The notes beneath the pieces were generated by a model. The model was not told the origin of the DNA, made no database searches, and worked only from the letters and a program-made list of their open reading frames with translations. DNA of 64,000 bases. Source: Hydrogenovibrio sp. 3SP14C1. GTDB lineage: Bacteria > Pseudomonadota > Gammaproteobacteria > Thiomicrospirales > Thiomicrospiraceae. Made by a program: the position numbers and the translations under genes. Below, piece by piece: positions 18,027-27,390 of this stretch (the stretch's first letter is position 1; every line of letters starts with the position of its first letter). The stretch covers positions 1 to 64,000 of the forward strand of contig NZ_JARTLM010000004.1 in NCBI RefSeq assembly GCF_029625905.1, read 5' to 3'.

Positions 18027-18605
18027 ATGAAAAAACAAATTATAAACGTTGTATGGATATTATCTATTTTGACTCTATTGAGTGGCTGTTCTGGCATTCA
18101 AGTGAGCCAAGACTATGATGATAAAGCTAATTTTGGTAGCATAAAAACGTTGCAATGGGTACCTAACGATAAACAAATAGACCCTAAAGCATCCGATTTT
18201 GCTGAGAAAAATCCATTAATTGCCAAACGTGTTGAAAATGCGATTACCAATGAAATGCAAGCAAAAGACTATAAGTTTGTCACTCAAAATCCTGATGCGT
18301 TTATTACTTATCATATTGGCACCAAATCTAAAATCCGTTCTCAACCTGTTAGCACCTCTATTGGCTTTGGTACCTTTGGTGGAGGAAGTTTTGGTGGAAT
18401 CGGCTTCCAGACATCCCCAGATGTGGAACAATACGAAGAAGGTAGATTGGTGGTCGACATTTTAGACACCAACCAAAAGCTGCTTTGGAGAGGAACCAGC
18501 ACCACTTATCTGGAAGATCACTTGAGTTCAGAGGAAACCACTGAGTTGGTCAACAAAGTGGTTAAAAAATTGTTGGCACAATATCCACCAGGCGCTCAAA
18601 AATAA
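18027..18605 (+). CDS. DUF4136-type lipoprotein
   Basis: A 192-residue predicted lipoprotein. AAGGA at 18013-18017 places the start at ATG 18027 rather than the in-frame ATG at 17997, giving the signal MKKQIINVVWILSILTLLSGC with lipobox LSGC. The mature part has the DUF4136 pattern: YDDKANFGSIKTLQW near the start, a glycine-rich loop, and VVDILDTNQKLLWRGTS towards the end. Molecular function is not known for the family. It ends in a strong bidirectional terminator shared with the convergent ABC-F gene. Confidence 0.8.
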   Translation: MKKQIINVVWILSILTLLSGCSGIQVSQDYDDKANFGSIKTLQWVPNDKQIDPKASDFAEKNPLIAKRVENAITNEMQAKDYKFVTQNPDAFITYHIGTKSKIRSQPVSTSIGFGTFGGGSFGGIGFQTSPDVEQYEEGRLVVDILDTNQKLLWRGTSTTYLEDHLSSEETTELVNKVVKKLLAQYPPGAQK

Positions 18606-18635
18606 AAGCTAAAGCACATTTATTTTATGCAAAAC

Positions 18636-18675
18636 AAAAAAGCCGCAATCATGATGCCATGATTGCGGCTTTTTT
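18636..18675. terminator. Strong bidirectional terminator
   Basis: Eighteen-base perfect arms (AAAAAAGCCGCAATCATG and its complement) around a four-base loop, with T-runs on both strands. It separates the convergent lipoprotein and ABC-F genes. Confidence 0.92.
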
Positions 18676-18703
18676 ATAGTCACTAAAACAGTTTCAGAGT
18701 GCT

Positions 18704-20290
18704 TTATGCCGTTTCTTCTAAGTAAGCTTCATAATTGCCTTGATAGATATCAACGCCGTCTGGCGACATCAACAATAAACGCGTTGCCAAAGAGGATACA
18801 AACTCACGGTCATGAGAGACAAAAATCACCGTGCCTTCAAACTCTTCCAACGCCTGGTTCAAAGACTCAATCGATTCCATATCCAAATGGTTGGTGGGTT
18901 CATCCATAATCAGTACATTCGGTTTTTGTAGCATTAGCTTACCAAACAGCATGCGACCTTGCTCGCCCCCGGAAAGGACTTTAACCGACTTATCGATTTC
19001 TTTTTGAGAGAACAGCATCTTTCCCAATACCGCGCGAACGGATTGTTCGTCATCTTTCTCAGCTTTCCATTGTGACATCCAATCGAGCAGTGTTAAATCC
19101 TCTTCAAAGTCATGCGCATGATCCTGAGCATAATAGCCAATCTGGGTATTCTCAGACCATTTCACTTTACCTGAATCGATGTCCGTATCCCCCACCAAAG
19201 TTTTCAAAAAGGTGGTTTTACCAACTCCATTAGGCCCTAAAACAGCCAGTTTCTCACCCGCTTCAAGCATCATATTCATATCCTTAAAGATGCTTAGTTC
19301 ATCATATGACTTGGTTAAATGCTCAACTTCTAACGCCAAACGGAATAGCTTTTTGTCTTGTTCAAAGCGAATAAACGGATTAACTCGACTAGAAGGTTTA
19401 ACTTCTTCCAGTTCAATTTTATCCAATTGCTTTTGGCGTGACGTTGCTTGTTTTGCTTTCGATGCATTCGCAGAGAAACGACTCACAAAGCTTTTAAGGT
19501 CATTGATTTGAGCTTGTTTCTTTGCATTATCTGAAAGCAAACGTTCGCGTGCTTGAGTGGATGCAAACATGTATTCATCATAATTACCTGGATAAATATG
19601 CAACTCACCATAATCTAAATCAGCCATATGAGTACAAACTGAGTTTAAAAAGTGACGGTCATGCGAGATAATAATCATGGTGCTCTTACGTTCATTCAAC
19701 ACCCCTTCTAACCAACGGATAGTGTTAATATCCAAGTTGTTAGTCGGTTCATCCAGCAACAAAATATCCGGGTTGGCAAACAGCGCTTGCGCTAACAAAA
19801 CACGAAGCTTCCAACCGGGCGCGATTTCGGACATCAGCCCAAAATGCTGTTCTACTGGAATCTCTAGCCCCAACAGTAACTCACCTGCGCGTGACTCAGC
19901 GGTATACCCATCCATTTCACCGAACGCCACTTCCAGCTCAGCGACCTTAATACCATCTTCTTCTGACATTTCCGGCAAACTGTAAATACGATCACGCTCT
20001 TTTTTGACTTCCCAAAGCTGCGTATCACCCATAATGACCGTATCCACTACTGAATACGCTTCATAAGCGAACTGATCTTGTTTCAATTTCCCCAAAACAT
20101 CCGTTGGGTCCAACATAACCTGACCGGCTGATGGCGTCAGGTCGCCCCCCAAGATTTTCATAAAGGTTGATTTCCCACAACCGTTCGCACCAATCAGACC
20201 ATAACGGTTACCGTTACCAAACTTAATATTGATATTTTCGAAAAGCGGCTTTTCGCCAAATTGCATGGTAATATTTGCAGTTGAAATCAA
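18704..20290 (-). CDS. ABC-F family ATPase (YbiT-like)
   Basis: A 528-residue soluble ATPase with two ABC domains and no membrane part, typical of ABC-F ribosome-associated translation factors. Walker A motifs are GANGCGKST and GPNGVGKTT; the signatures [20 protein letters not shown] and [14 protein letters not shown] precede Walker [12 protein letters not shown] and [11 protein letters not shown]. The reading frame is open further upstream to 20542, but AAGGA at 20302-20298 and the family N-terminus ([16 protein letters not shown]) place the start at TTG 20290. The length then matches E. coli YbiT (about 530). The longer reading would run into ldhA. Confidence 0.9.
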   Translation of the reverse strand: MISTANITMQFGEKPLFENINIKFGNGNRYGLIGANGCGKSTFMKILGGDLTPSAGQVMLDPTDVLGKLKQDQFAYEAYSVVDTVIMGDTQLWEVKKERDRIYSLPEMSEEDGIKVAELEVAFGEMDGYTAESRAGELLLGLEIPVEQHFGLMSEIAPGWKLRVLLAQALFANPDILLLDEPTNNLDINTIRWLEGVLNERKSTMIIISHDRHFLNSVCTHMADLDYGELHIYPGNYDEYMFASTQARERLLSDNAKKQAQINDLKSFVSRFSANASKAKQATSRQKQLDKIELEEVKPSSRVNPFIRFEQDKKLFRLALEVEHLTKSYDELSIFKDMNMMLEAGEKLAVLGPNGVGKTTFLKTLVGDTDIDSGKVKWSENTQIGYYAQDHAHDFEEDLTLLDWMSQWKAEKDDEQSVRAVLGKMLFSQKEIDKSVKVLSGGEQGRMLFGKLMLQKPNVLIMDEPTNHLDMESIESLNQALEEFEGTVIFVSHDREFVSSLATRLLLMSPDGVDIYQGNYEAYLEETA

Positions 20291-20376
20291 AACAAAATCC
20301 TTAAAGATATAAAGTGCTGTGCCAATAGAAAAGACAGCGAGATAAAATTGAGCGCTATTGTGGCATAAATTCGGGT

Positions 20377-20404
20377 AAAAAACGACCAGGCCTGGCTGTT
20401 TTTT
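20377..20404. repeat. CCAGGCCTGG hairpin between divergent genes
   Basis: The exact core is at 20386-20395, with AAAAAACGA on the left and CTGTTTTTT on the right, giving 14-base near-perfect arms. It looks like a bidirectional terminator but lies between two divergent gene starts (ABC-F and ldhA), where no transcript should need to end. Confidence 0.85.
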
Positions 20405-20513
20405 GAGATTAAAAACAAGATGATAGCGTCTTTGCTCTCCAAATGATGTCTTAAAAGGATATCGAGTGCTATCAAACCGCTCAACCGGCGCATCAATGAC
20501 AAAGGAAAGTAGT

Positions 20514-21518
20514 ATGAAAATAGCCTTCTTTAGCGCAACCAAAACCGATAAAAAGTTTTTTGATTATCACAGTGAATCTCACCCTATTGAATTTGTCTTT
20601 TTAGAAGCACATTTATCTGACAGAACGGTTCCACTTGCACAAGGGTTTGAAGCCATTTGTGTTTTTGTAAATGACGATCTATCAGAAGCGGTTATTCAAC
20701 AACTAGAATCATACGGTGTCAAACTTATTGCATTAAGATGCGCAGGCTTTAACAATGTGGATATTGAAGCCGCTCGACAGCATGGTCTTACGATTTTACG
20801 CGTCCCTGCTTACTCTCCAATGGCGGTGGCTGAACATGCTTTGGCGTTAATGATGAGCTTGAATCGAAAAACCTATCGTGCTTATAACCGCATCAGAGAC
20901 GGTAACTTTGCGCTTGAAGGATTGCTGGGATTTGATATGTTTCAAAAAACGGCTGGCATTATGGGAACAGGCCGTATTGGCTTAGAAATGATCCGAATAT
21001 TAACCGGTCTAGGATTGAACGTATTGGTTTATGACCCTTTCCCAAACCAACAAGCGATTGAATATGGCGCGGAATACGTCTCTTTGGAGACTTTATATCA
21101 ACAAAGCGACATTATCTCTTTGCATATGCCGTTATTGCCAGAAACACACCATATCATTGATGCAGAAGCCATTGCTCAAATGAAAAATGGCGTCATGCTC
21201 ATTAATACCAGCCGTGGCGCTTTGATGGATGCGGATGCTTTAATTACCGGACTTAAATCGGAAAAAATCGCGTACTTGGGCATTGATGTTTATGAACAGG
21301 AGGAAAACTTGTTCTTTGAGGATCACTCGGAAGAAATCATCCAAGATGATGCGTTTGAACGCTTAGTCTCCTTTCCAAATGTGTTAATTACCGGCCACCA
21401 AGCATTTTTTACTCAAGAAGCTTTAACCAATATTACCCAAACTACTATTGAAAATATTCTGGATTATCAGCAACATAAAATAAAACACGAGCGCTGCGTG
21501 TTATGCGACGATAAATAA
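20514..21518 (+). CDS. ldhA: D-lactate dehydrogenase, fermentative type
   Basis: NAD-dependent reduction of pyruvate to D-lactate in the cytoplasm. The start at 20514 is set by AGGAAAG just upstream and by the family N-terminus [16 protein letters not shown], giving 334 residues (E. coli LdhA is 329). Visible motifs: [27 protein letters not shown], the Rossmann [19 protein letters not shown] (catalytic Arg region), and [11 protein letters not shown] with the active-site His. The C-terminal ERCVLCDDK tail is unusual. A 2-hydroxyacid dehydrogenase with another substrate is the alternative. Confidence 0.87.
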   Translation: MKIAFFSATKTDKKFFDYHSESHPIEFVFLEAHLSDRTVPLAQGFEAICVFVNDDLSEAVIQQLESYGVKLIALRCAGFNNVDIEAARQHGLTILRVPAYSPMAVAEHALALMMSLNRKTYRAYNRIRDGNFALEGLLGFDMFQKTAGIMGTGRIGLEMIRILTGLGLNVLVYDPFPNQQAIEYGAEYVSLETLYQQSDIISLHMPLLPETHHIIDAEAIAQMKNGVMLINTSRGALMDADALITGLKSEKIAYLGIDVYEQEENLFFEDHSEEIIQDDAFERLVSFPNVLITGHQAFFTQEALTNITQTTIENILDYQQHKIKHERCVLCDDK

Positions 21519-21594
21519 AGCTTAATGTGTAAGTGTCTCACAAACAGATACAATAACTACATTATGATTTGTTCGCCTTAAAGGATTCTCTTTT

Positions 21595-23538
21595 ATGAAC
21601 ACCAATAAAAAGAGAGCTTGGACTATTCTTCTTGTCTGCCTCAGTAGTCTGAGTTTATTATCGGCTTGTAGCAGCGGAGGCTCTTCCGGTACGGTTCCGA
21701 CATCACCAGCTTATTATCCAGTTGCTGCTGATAACAAAGAACTCATTAAATCAGCGATCTGGTCGGATAATGGCTATGATGGCTCCGGCGTAACAGTGGC
21801 AGTGTTAGACACCGGTATTGAAGATCCTAGCAAGGTTGATTTTGATGTCACTCTACTTGAAAACCAACGTTATGACGACCAGTTGAATAAAACGTCAGCG
21901 ACTTATACTTATGACTCAGGCGGAGACAATCACGGACAACACATATCTGAAATCATCGGCTCTCAATCTGTTGGGCTTGCACCAGGGGCTACGATGATCC
22001 ATGGTGTGATTTCAAAAGACGGCTATACCGACACAGGCGACCAGGTCATGGCAACCAACTGAGCCATAGACCATAATGCTCGAATCGTCAATCTCTCTTT
22101 TTCACAGTCCCCGATTCTCTTCCCAAAGGCCTATAGTAGCGATTCATTCGGAAATACATTAAAAACCGTTATCGATAAAATCGATGCCACCAATACGGTG
22201 ATTGTTCATGCTGCAGGCAATCAAGGAATCGATTTTGATGCACCCATTAATGAAACCAACTATGCGGATATCGTTGTGTTACAACCGGACAACATCCTAT
22301 TTGTCGGCGCCGTCAACCTTGATGCAACCCTGGCCTCTTATTCCAACACACCAGGCAATAGCGTCGAATATCAAAGCCGTTTTTTGGTGGCACCAGGAGA
22401 CAGCACAATTGTCGGAGGTATTTCCATCGGAACATCTGGCGCAACCGCGAATGTTTCAGGTGCTTTGGCGTTAATGAAACAACGCTGGTCAACCACGGGG
22501 GTTAATGACCTAGCGCAAATACTACTGGATACCGCCAATAAAAATATTCCCTATTATTCTCCAGCCACTCACGGACAAGGCATGGTGGATTTAGAGGCGG
22601 CCTATTCTCCTGTTGGCATTGCCAGTTTTGACATCAAAAATGCAACTCTCCCACTTGAGGCTGCGTCCATAACCTTACCTGCTGGGTATTCCACTTTACA
22701 ATTTGATGCTGCTTTTGTTGATCAATATCACCGAGATTTTGAAGCCACTTTTGCGACGCAAACATCACCGCCTGAAACCTATTTTTCTCAAAAACTTATT
22801 GAAGCCGTCATGCCTGCTCCAGTGAGTATTATGAATTTAAAAAACGGTATACAGCTCGGCTTTAGACAACAAACCACACACTATAATGTTGATAGTCCTG
22901 TCTTAGGATTTAATGGTTTCGGTTATAACCTGTTTTCGCAAAATAGAACACTTGAAACCATTCTGCTAACAACAGAAGATTATCAAATTGGGTTTAGTAC
23001 CAACGCAATGAACCAATACAACAGTCAGAAGATAAATTCTTCTTTAGAGGATGCCACCGGGTTTATCACGTCATTTCAATATAAAAATATGGGGGTAAAA
23101 TATTTTGCTTCCACCGAGCACCACACAAATGCTTTTTATGGTGCTAATAACCGCATCGCTAATGGAATAAGAGCTACGATTGAATCCGGCCTTATTAAAA
23201 CCGGTATTGAATATTCCGTTGAAAAATATCAAGGCGACGCATTATTCGAAACCATGACAGTAAATCAAAAGGCAGCTTTTTTAAAACTTGATTTTTTGAA
23301 ATCTCAACACGTACAGGCAGGGATGATTGGAAGATATACCATATCCGACCTGAATATCGATATGACCCTTCCACGATCGGTAGGGGACGGCAGATTATAC
23401 TATCAGAGTGAAACGCTTAATGAATCACAAGATAATTTTGCAAAAGGGATTTACCTTAATGTGAATAAACTCAAGATCAGCGCCTATTCTGACAAATTCG
23501 ACCAAAATATAGGGCTTCAGTTTCATACTGAATTCTAA
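21595..23538 (+). pseudogene. Subtilisin-like serine protease lipoprotein, interrupted by TGA
   Basis: One open frame of 648 codons is broken only by TGA at 22060-22062. The first part has a lipoprotein signal (LSLLSAC), the catalytic Asp in VAVLDTGIE and the His in HGQHISEIIG. After the stop the same frame continues AIDHNARIVNLSF, then the oxyanion Asn in HAAGNQG and the Ser in GTSGATANVSGALALM. The C-terminal ~300 residues are rich in alternating hydrophobic and Asn/Tyr segments ending in Phe, like an autotransporter beta-barrel. Relatives usually have WAI here, so TGG to TGA is the likely change. An active protease would need readthrough or a sequencing error. Confidence 0.8.
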
Positions 23539-23540
23539 AA

Positions 23541-23566
23541 AAAAGCCTCAACAAGTTGAGGCTTTT
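23541..23566. terminator. Terminator between the protease gene and htpG
   Basis: Arms AAAAGCCTCAAC and GTTGAGGCTTTT with an AA loop; T- and A-runs on the two sides serve both convergent genes. Confidence 0.85.
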
Positions 23567-23611
23567 ACTATTTTTCACTCTACTTAGTGAAATACAATAA
23601 GACGAGCTGTC

Positions 23612-25504
23612 TTAAATCACTTCACTTAATAACACATTCATTCGTTTAATAAAGTCAGCTGGTTTTTCTAATTGATCCCCTTCTGCCAATTGCGCTTGCT
23701 CCAGCAAGAATAAAGACCACTCCTTAATTTTTGACTCGTCCTCCAAGCTATCTAGCTTTTTCACTAAAGCATGCTCAGGGTTCAGCTCTAATACAGGATT
23801 CTGTTTTGGCATCGCCTGCCCCATTTGCTCCATCATACGAGCCATATGAGCTGAAATATCGCCTTCCGCAGAGACCACACAAGCTGGAGAGTCCGTTAAA
23901 CGAAGGGTGATTTTCACATCTGATACTTGATCTTCAATCGCCTTTTTCACTTTTTCAGTTAAAGCTTCACGCGCTTTTTTGTCTTCTTCAGATAGATCTT
24001 TTTCTGCTTCTTCATCAAACTCTTTTAAATCTGCCGACGTAACCGATTTAAGTTGCTTCCCTTCAAATTCCGTCAGGTGAGAGACCAACCACTCATCAAT
24101 ACGATCGGTCAGTAACAAGACTTCAATCCCTTTCTTACGGAACATTTCAAGATGCGGACTTCCAGTTGCCGCTGCATAGGTATCGGCGGTAATATAGTAA
24201 ATCGCTTCTTGATCCTCTCCCATGCGATCAATATAGTTTTGTAAAGACACACGCTGAGTCGGTCCTGAAGAGTCATGCGTAGAAGAAAAACGAAGTAAAT
24301 TTGCGATTTTATCTTTATTCGCAAAGTCTTCGATAACCCCTTCTTTCATGACGTTACCAAACTGATCCCAGAAAGTTTCGTAGTCCGATTGATCTTCAGC
24401 TTTCGCAAGCTTAGCTAACTGATCCAATACACGTTTAACCGACGCAGAACGAATCTTATCCACAACACGGTTACTTTGTAAAATCTCACGTGAAACGTTC
24501 AACGGTAAATCATTTGAATCAATGACACCGCGGACAAAACGTAAATAGGTCGGCATTAAATGCTCAGCATCATCCATAATAAAGACACGCTTAACATAAA
24601 GCTTTAAACCATAACGGCGATCTCTATCGTACAAATCAAACGGCGCTTTCTTAGGAAGATAAAGTAGGGAAGTATATTCCAGAGTCCCTTCTACTTTATT
24701 ATGCATATGTGCCAGAGGGTTCTCATAGTCATGAGAAATCGTTTGATAGAAATTATTGTAATCTTCATCCGACAATTCTGATTTAGGCTGTGTCCAAATC
24801 GCTGTGGCTTTGTTCACTTGCTCTAGCGTTTTTTCTTCAGTTTCTTTGCCTTCTTCATCCAGCTTAACTTGCCACATTTTAATGGGGAAATTGATATGGT
24901 CAGAATACGTGGTGACGATGTTTTTTAATCTGAAATCATCTAAGAACTCATCCATGTCTTCTTTCAAATGAAGTGTAATTTCAGTCCCTTTTACTTCTTT
25001 TTCGACGGTCTCAAGCGTATATTCGCCTTCCCCTGTCGACTCCCAACGCGTTCCTTCAGACTTTTCATCTCCTGCTTTACGAGTGGTCAAAGTCACTTTA
25101 TCCGCAACAATGAAAGACGCATAGAAACCAACTCCGAACTGCCCAATCAAGTGACTGTCTTTCGCTTGATCGCCCGTCATATTTTCAAGGAATTTTTTCG
25201 TTCCGGAGTTAGCGATTGTCCCTATGTTTTCAATCACCTCATCACGCGTCATCCCGATCCCATTATCAATAATCGATACGGTTCTAGCTTCTTTATCAAA
25301 CCCGACTTCAATCGCTAGGTCAGATTCCCCTTCAGATAAAGCATCATTCGAAACCGATTCAAAACGTAGTTTATCCAGTGCGTCAGAAGCATTTGAAACC
25401 AGCTCTCTTAAAAAAATTTCTTTATTACTGTATAGGGCATGAATCATCAGTTTTAACAACTGGTTCACTTCAGTTTGAAATGCATGAGTTTCCGTATGGC
25501 TCAT
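23612..25504 (-). CDS. htpG: Chaperone HtpG (Hsp90)
   Basis: ATP-dependent cytosolic Hsp90 chaperone that remodels client proteins. The 630-residue protein has the GHKL ATPase N-terminus with [16 protein letters not shown] (spanning the catalytic Glu and Asn), DNGIGMT, and [11 protein letters not shown]; then the middle domain ([18 protein letters not shown]) and C-terminal dimerisation domain. AAGGAGA lies eight bases before the ATG. A sigma-32-type promoter lies upstream at 25595-25623, consistent with heat-shock control. Confidence 0.97.
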
Positions 25505-25594
25505 TGAATATTTCTCCTTAACTTAACGTTTAAGCATAAAATCACGAATGGGTAAAACGGTTATTAAACATAACCATTGAAAAAGTTAACTTCT

Positions 25595-25623
25595 AAATGG
25601 GGACAGGCCTGGCTATTTTCAAG
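25595..25623 (-). promoter_or_regulatory. Sigma-32 (RpoH) type promoter of htpG
   Basis: On the minus strand CTTGAA (25623-25618) and CCCCATTT (25602-25595) match the sigma-32 -35 and -10 consensus with a 15-base spacer, about 90 bases upstream of htpG. The spacer contains AGGCCTG from the repeated palindrome (one-mismatch copy ACAGGCCTGG at 25603-25612). Confidence 0.75.
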
Positions 25624-25663
25624 TAAAAACCATAATTTTTTTCTTTAATCCACCTCAAACAAA

Positions 25664-25687
25664 AAAAGCACCTAAAAAGGTGCTTTT
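25664..25687 (-). terminator. Terminator of the DUF302-like gene
   Basis: Arms AAAAGCACC and GGTGCTTTT with a TAAAAA loop, followed by a T-run on the minus strand, 28 bases after the stop at 25716. Confidence 0.8.
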
Positions 25688-25715
25688 CTAAAACATAAAC
25701 CAAGTTGTTTCTAGC

Positions 25716-26606
25716 TTATTTTTCCGTGGCAGCTTCTAACGCAGACTTGATTTCGTCAGGTGCATTTGCAATTGACATAAAACTACCCGATCCCATCATA
25801 GAAAGGCTTGGCCAGTTAATCGCGATACGGAATTTACCATTTAGAGCAAGTGCTTCATCACCATTTACCAAAATTTCATAAGGTAAGTGAGCAGCATGCG
25901 ATGCGCCATTTTGATCAATTTGCGCTAAGATATTTTTATCCGCCCCTTCTCCTTTGGCAAAAGTCACACCAAAAACAGACATCTCTTTACCAGGAATATC
26001 AATACGGTAAACTTTTGTAACGCCACCTTTACCAGCTGCCAATCCAGATTCAATTGTTTTAACGGCTTCATCATAAGAGTCATATTCTGCCAATTCATCG
26101 ATGTCATCAAAATAAGGCATCATAAATTTATAGTGATATTCTCTTAATTCTTCTGCGCTTAAAGCTGACTCTGCACCAAACTCTTTCTGCTTTCCAAGTG
26201 CTTTTTCCATCGCAGCTTGAACCGGTTCAACATTCCCTTCCATGCGATAAACATTCCACATATACACAGGGTTAGTATAAGAAACTTCAGTTTGACCGCC
26301 ACGCTTAACGATCGATACACGCTCCATCGCACCGAAACCACCATTCTTAGACTGTGCAGCCAGTTTTTTTAACGCTTCATTGGTCACGATAATCACTTCT
26401 GTATCAGCATTTGGCTTATAAGTACCAACCACTTCAAATCCATTTTCAGTCAACGTAGATTTCGTTTTATCAGCCACAACTGAAACAGAGTCAGAAGATG
26501 TTGACCCCAAAACAAAAGGCATATAATCAGCTGCAAAGGCTGATGCTGAAGATGCCATTAAAGAAGCCGTTAGCAAACCTGCTAACCAAAGAGACTTAAT
26601 TTTCAT
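25716..26606 (-). CDS. Exported DUF302-like protein
   Basis: Function unknown. The 296-residue protein has a Sec signal peptide (residues 1-26, cut after SAFAA), so it is periplasmic or secreted. Residues ~40-120 (TLTENGFEVVGTY, TNPVYMWNVYRM) recall DUF302, a small alpha/beta domain seen in envelope and sulfur-metabolism contexts. The rest (FGVTFAKGEGAD, ALALNGKFRIAINWP) is unfamiliar. Its own terminator and a 183-base A/T-rich upstream gap indicate a monocistronic gene. Confidence 0.7.
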   Translation of the reverse strand: MKIKSLWLAGLLTASLMASSASAFAADYMPFVLGSTSSDSVSVVADKTKSTLTENGFEVVGTYKPNADTEVIIVTNEALKKLAAQSKNGGFGAMERVSIVKRGGQTEVSYTNPVYMWNVYRMEGNVEPVQAAMEKALGKQKEFGAESALSAEELREYHYKFMMPYFDDIDELAEYDSYDEAVKTIESGLAAGKGGVTKVYRIDIPGKEMSVFGVTFAKGEGADKNILAQIDQNGASHAAHLPYEILVNGDEALALNGKFRIAINWPSLSMMGSGSFMSIANAPDEIKSALEAATEK

Positions 26607-26738
26607 GTAGAGTATCCATTTATCTTTTTAAAAGGACCTCTATTTTTATAAATTTTTTGATGGATTAAAAATTCAATTTTTTTATGGTCAAATTAAGAAA
26701 ATCGTAAATTGCTAATATATTTTTCTGAATGAATAAAA

Positions 26739-26760
26739 AAAGCGCCTAATAAGGCGCTTT
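26739..26760 (-). terminator. Terminator of the chemotaxis operon
   Basis: Arms AAAGCGCCT and AGGCGCTTT with an AATA loop, 30 bases beyond the CheZ-like stop. On the minus strand the stem is followed by a T-run. Confidence 0.8.
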
Positions 26761-26789
26761 ACTTACTCAATTCATAAACTGTTTAACTT

Positions 26790-27356
26790 TTAAAAAAACT
26801 CAATCTCTTCTTCAATTTCTTCCGCAGAACTCATTCTATCGCGCATTCGACCCTTCATAATTTCGATTGCTTCTTCAGCAGGTTTTTCCTGATCAAAAAT
26901 CAATTCAAACAATTCCTCTTCTTCTCGCATCGTCGTCCCTTTACGGACTTCAGATTTAAAAGCTTTCCATTGAGCTTCATCTTTGGCATGCATTTCATGC
27001 GACACAATTTCAGCCAGGCCTGACAAGCCATGAGAAACATGATCTAATCGTTGACTTAACTTATCATAGAACTGAAACGCGATAATGGCTTGTTGCATTT
27101 TTTGAGCCAAGTCATTGGTTTGAACTAATAAGGACTGGTTATGTTCGGCGATACCTTCAACTTCATTCGACATCTCAGCAATCTTTTGACTGGATAGTTC
27201 AATCGCTTCAATGTGTTCTGACATATAAGTAAATGAATCAATCAAAGTATTAACTGAATTATCCCCTTCTGAAATTGACAACTCAATTTGAGCAACGGAT
27301 AAATTTAAAACCATTATGGTTTCTTGAACTTCTTTTGCACCTAATGCGAATGGCAT
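26790..27356 (-). CDS. CheZ-like chemotaxis protein
   Basis: A 188-residue mostly helical, acidic protein, last in a cheD-cheA unit. A long coiled-coil-like region (residues ~15-125) contains AFQFYDKLSQRLDHV. This can be aligned with the CheZ active helix AQDFQDLTGQ, keeping the Asp and Gln of the DxxxQ motif that dephosphorylates CheY-P. The C-terminus is strongly acidic and ends in EEIEFF, which could be a CheY-binding tail by analogy. Phosphatase function is inferred from one motif plus position; the rest is not obviously CheZ. One near copy of the palindrome (CCAGGCCTGA) is at 27014-27023. Confidence 0.6.
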   Translation of the reverse strand: MPFALGAKEVQETIMVLNLSVAQIELSISEGDNSVNTLIDSFTYMSEHIEAIELSSQKIAEMSNEVEGIAEHNQSLLVQTNDLAQKMQQAIIAFQFYDKLSQRLDHVSHGLSGLAEIVSHEMHAKDEAQWKAFKSEVRKGTTMREEEELFELIFDQEKPAEEAIEIMKGRMRDRMSSAEEIEEEIEFF

Positions 27357-27390
27357 AGAACTCTCTTATTCTTTTTATTATCGTTAATGT

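Noticed and set aside
20291-20542. N-terminal extension of the ABC-F protein
   Set aside because: The open frame runs on upstream, but it crosses the palindrome and enters ldhA. The ribosome site and family N-terminus set the start at TTG 20290.
22060-22090. Selenocysteine insertion at the subtilase TGA
   Set aside because: A small stem can form right after the TGA, but it overlaps the codon and lacks the spacing and loop of known bacterial SECIS elements. The site is also a non-catalytic Trp position.
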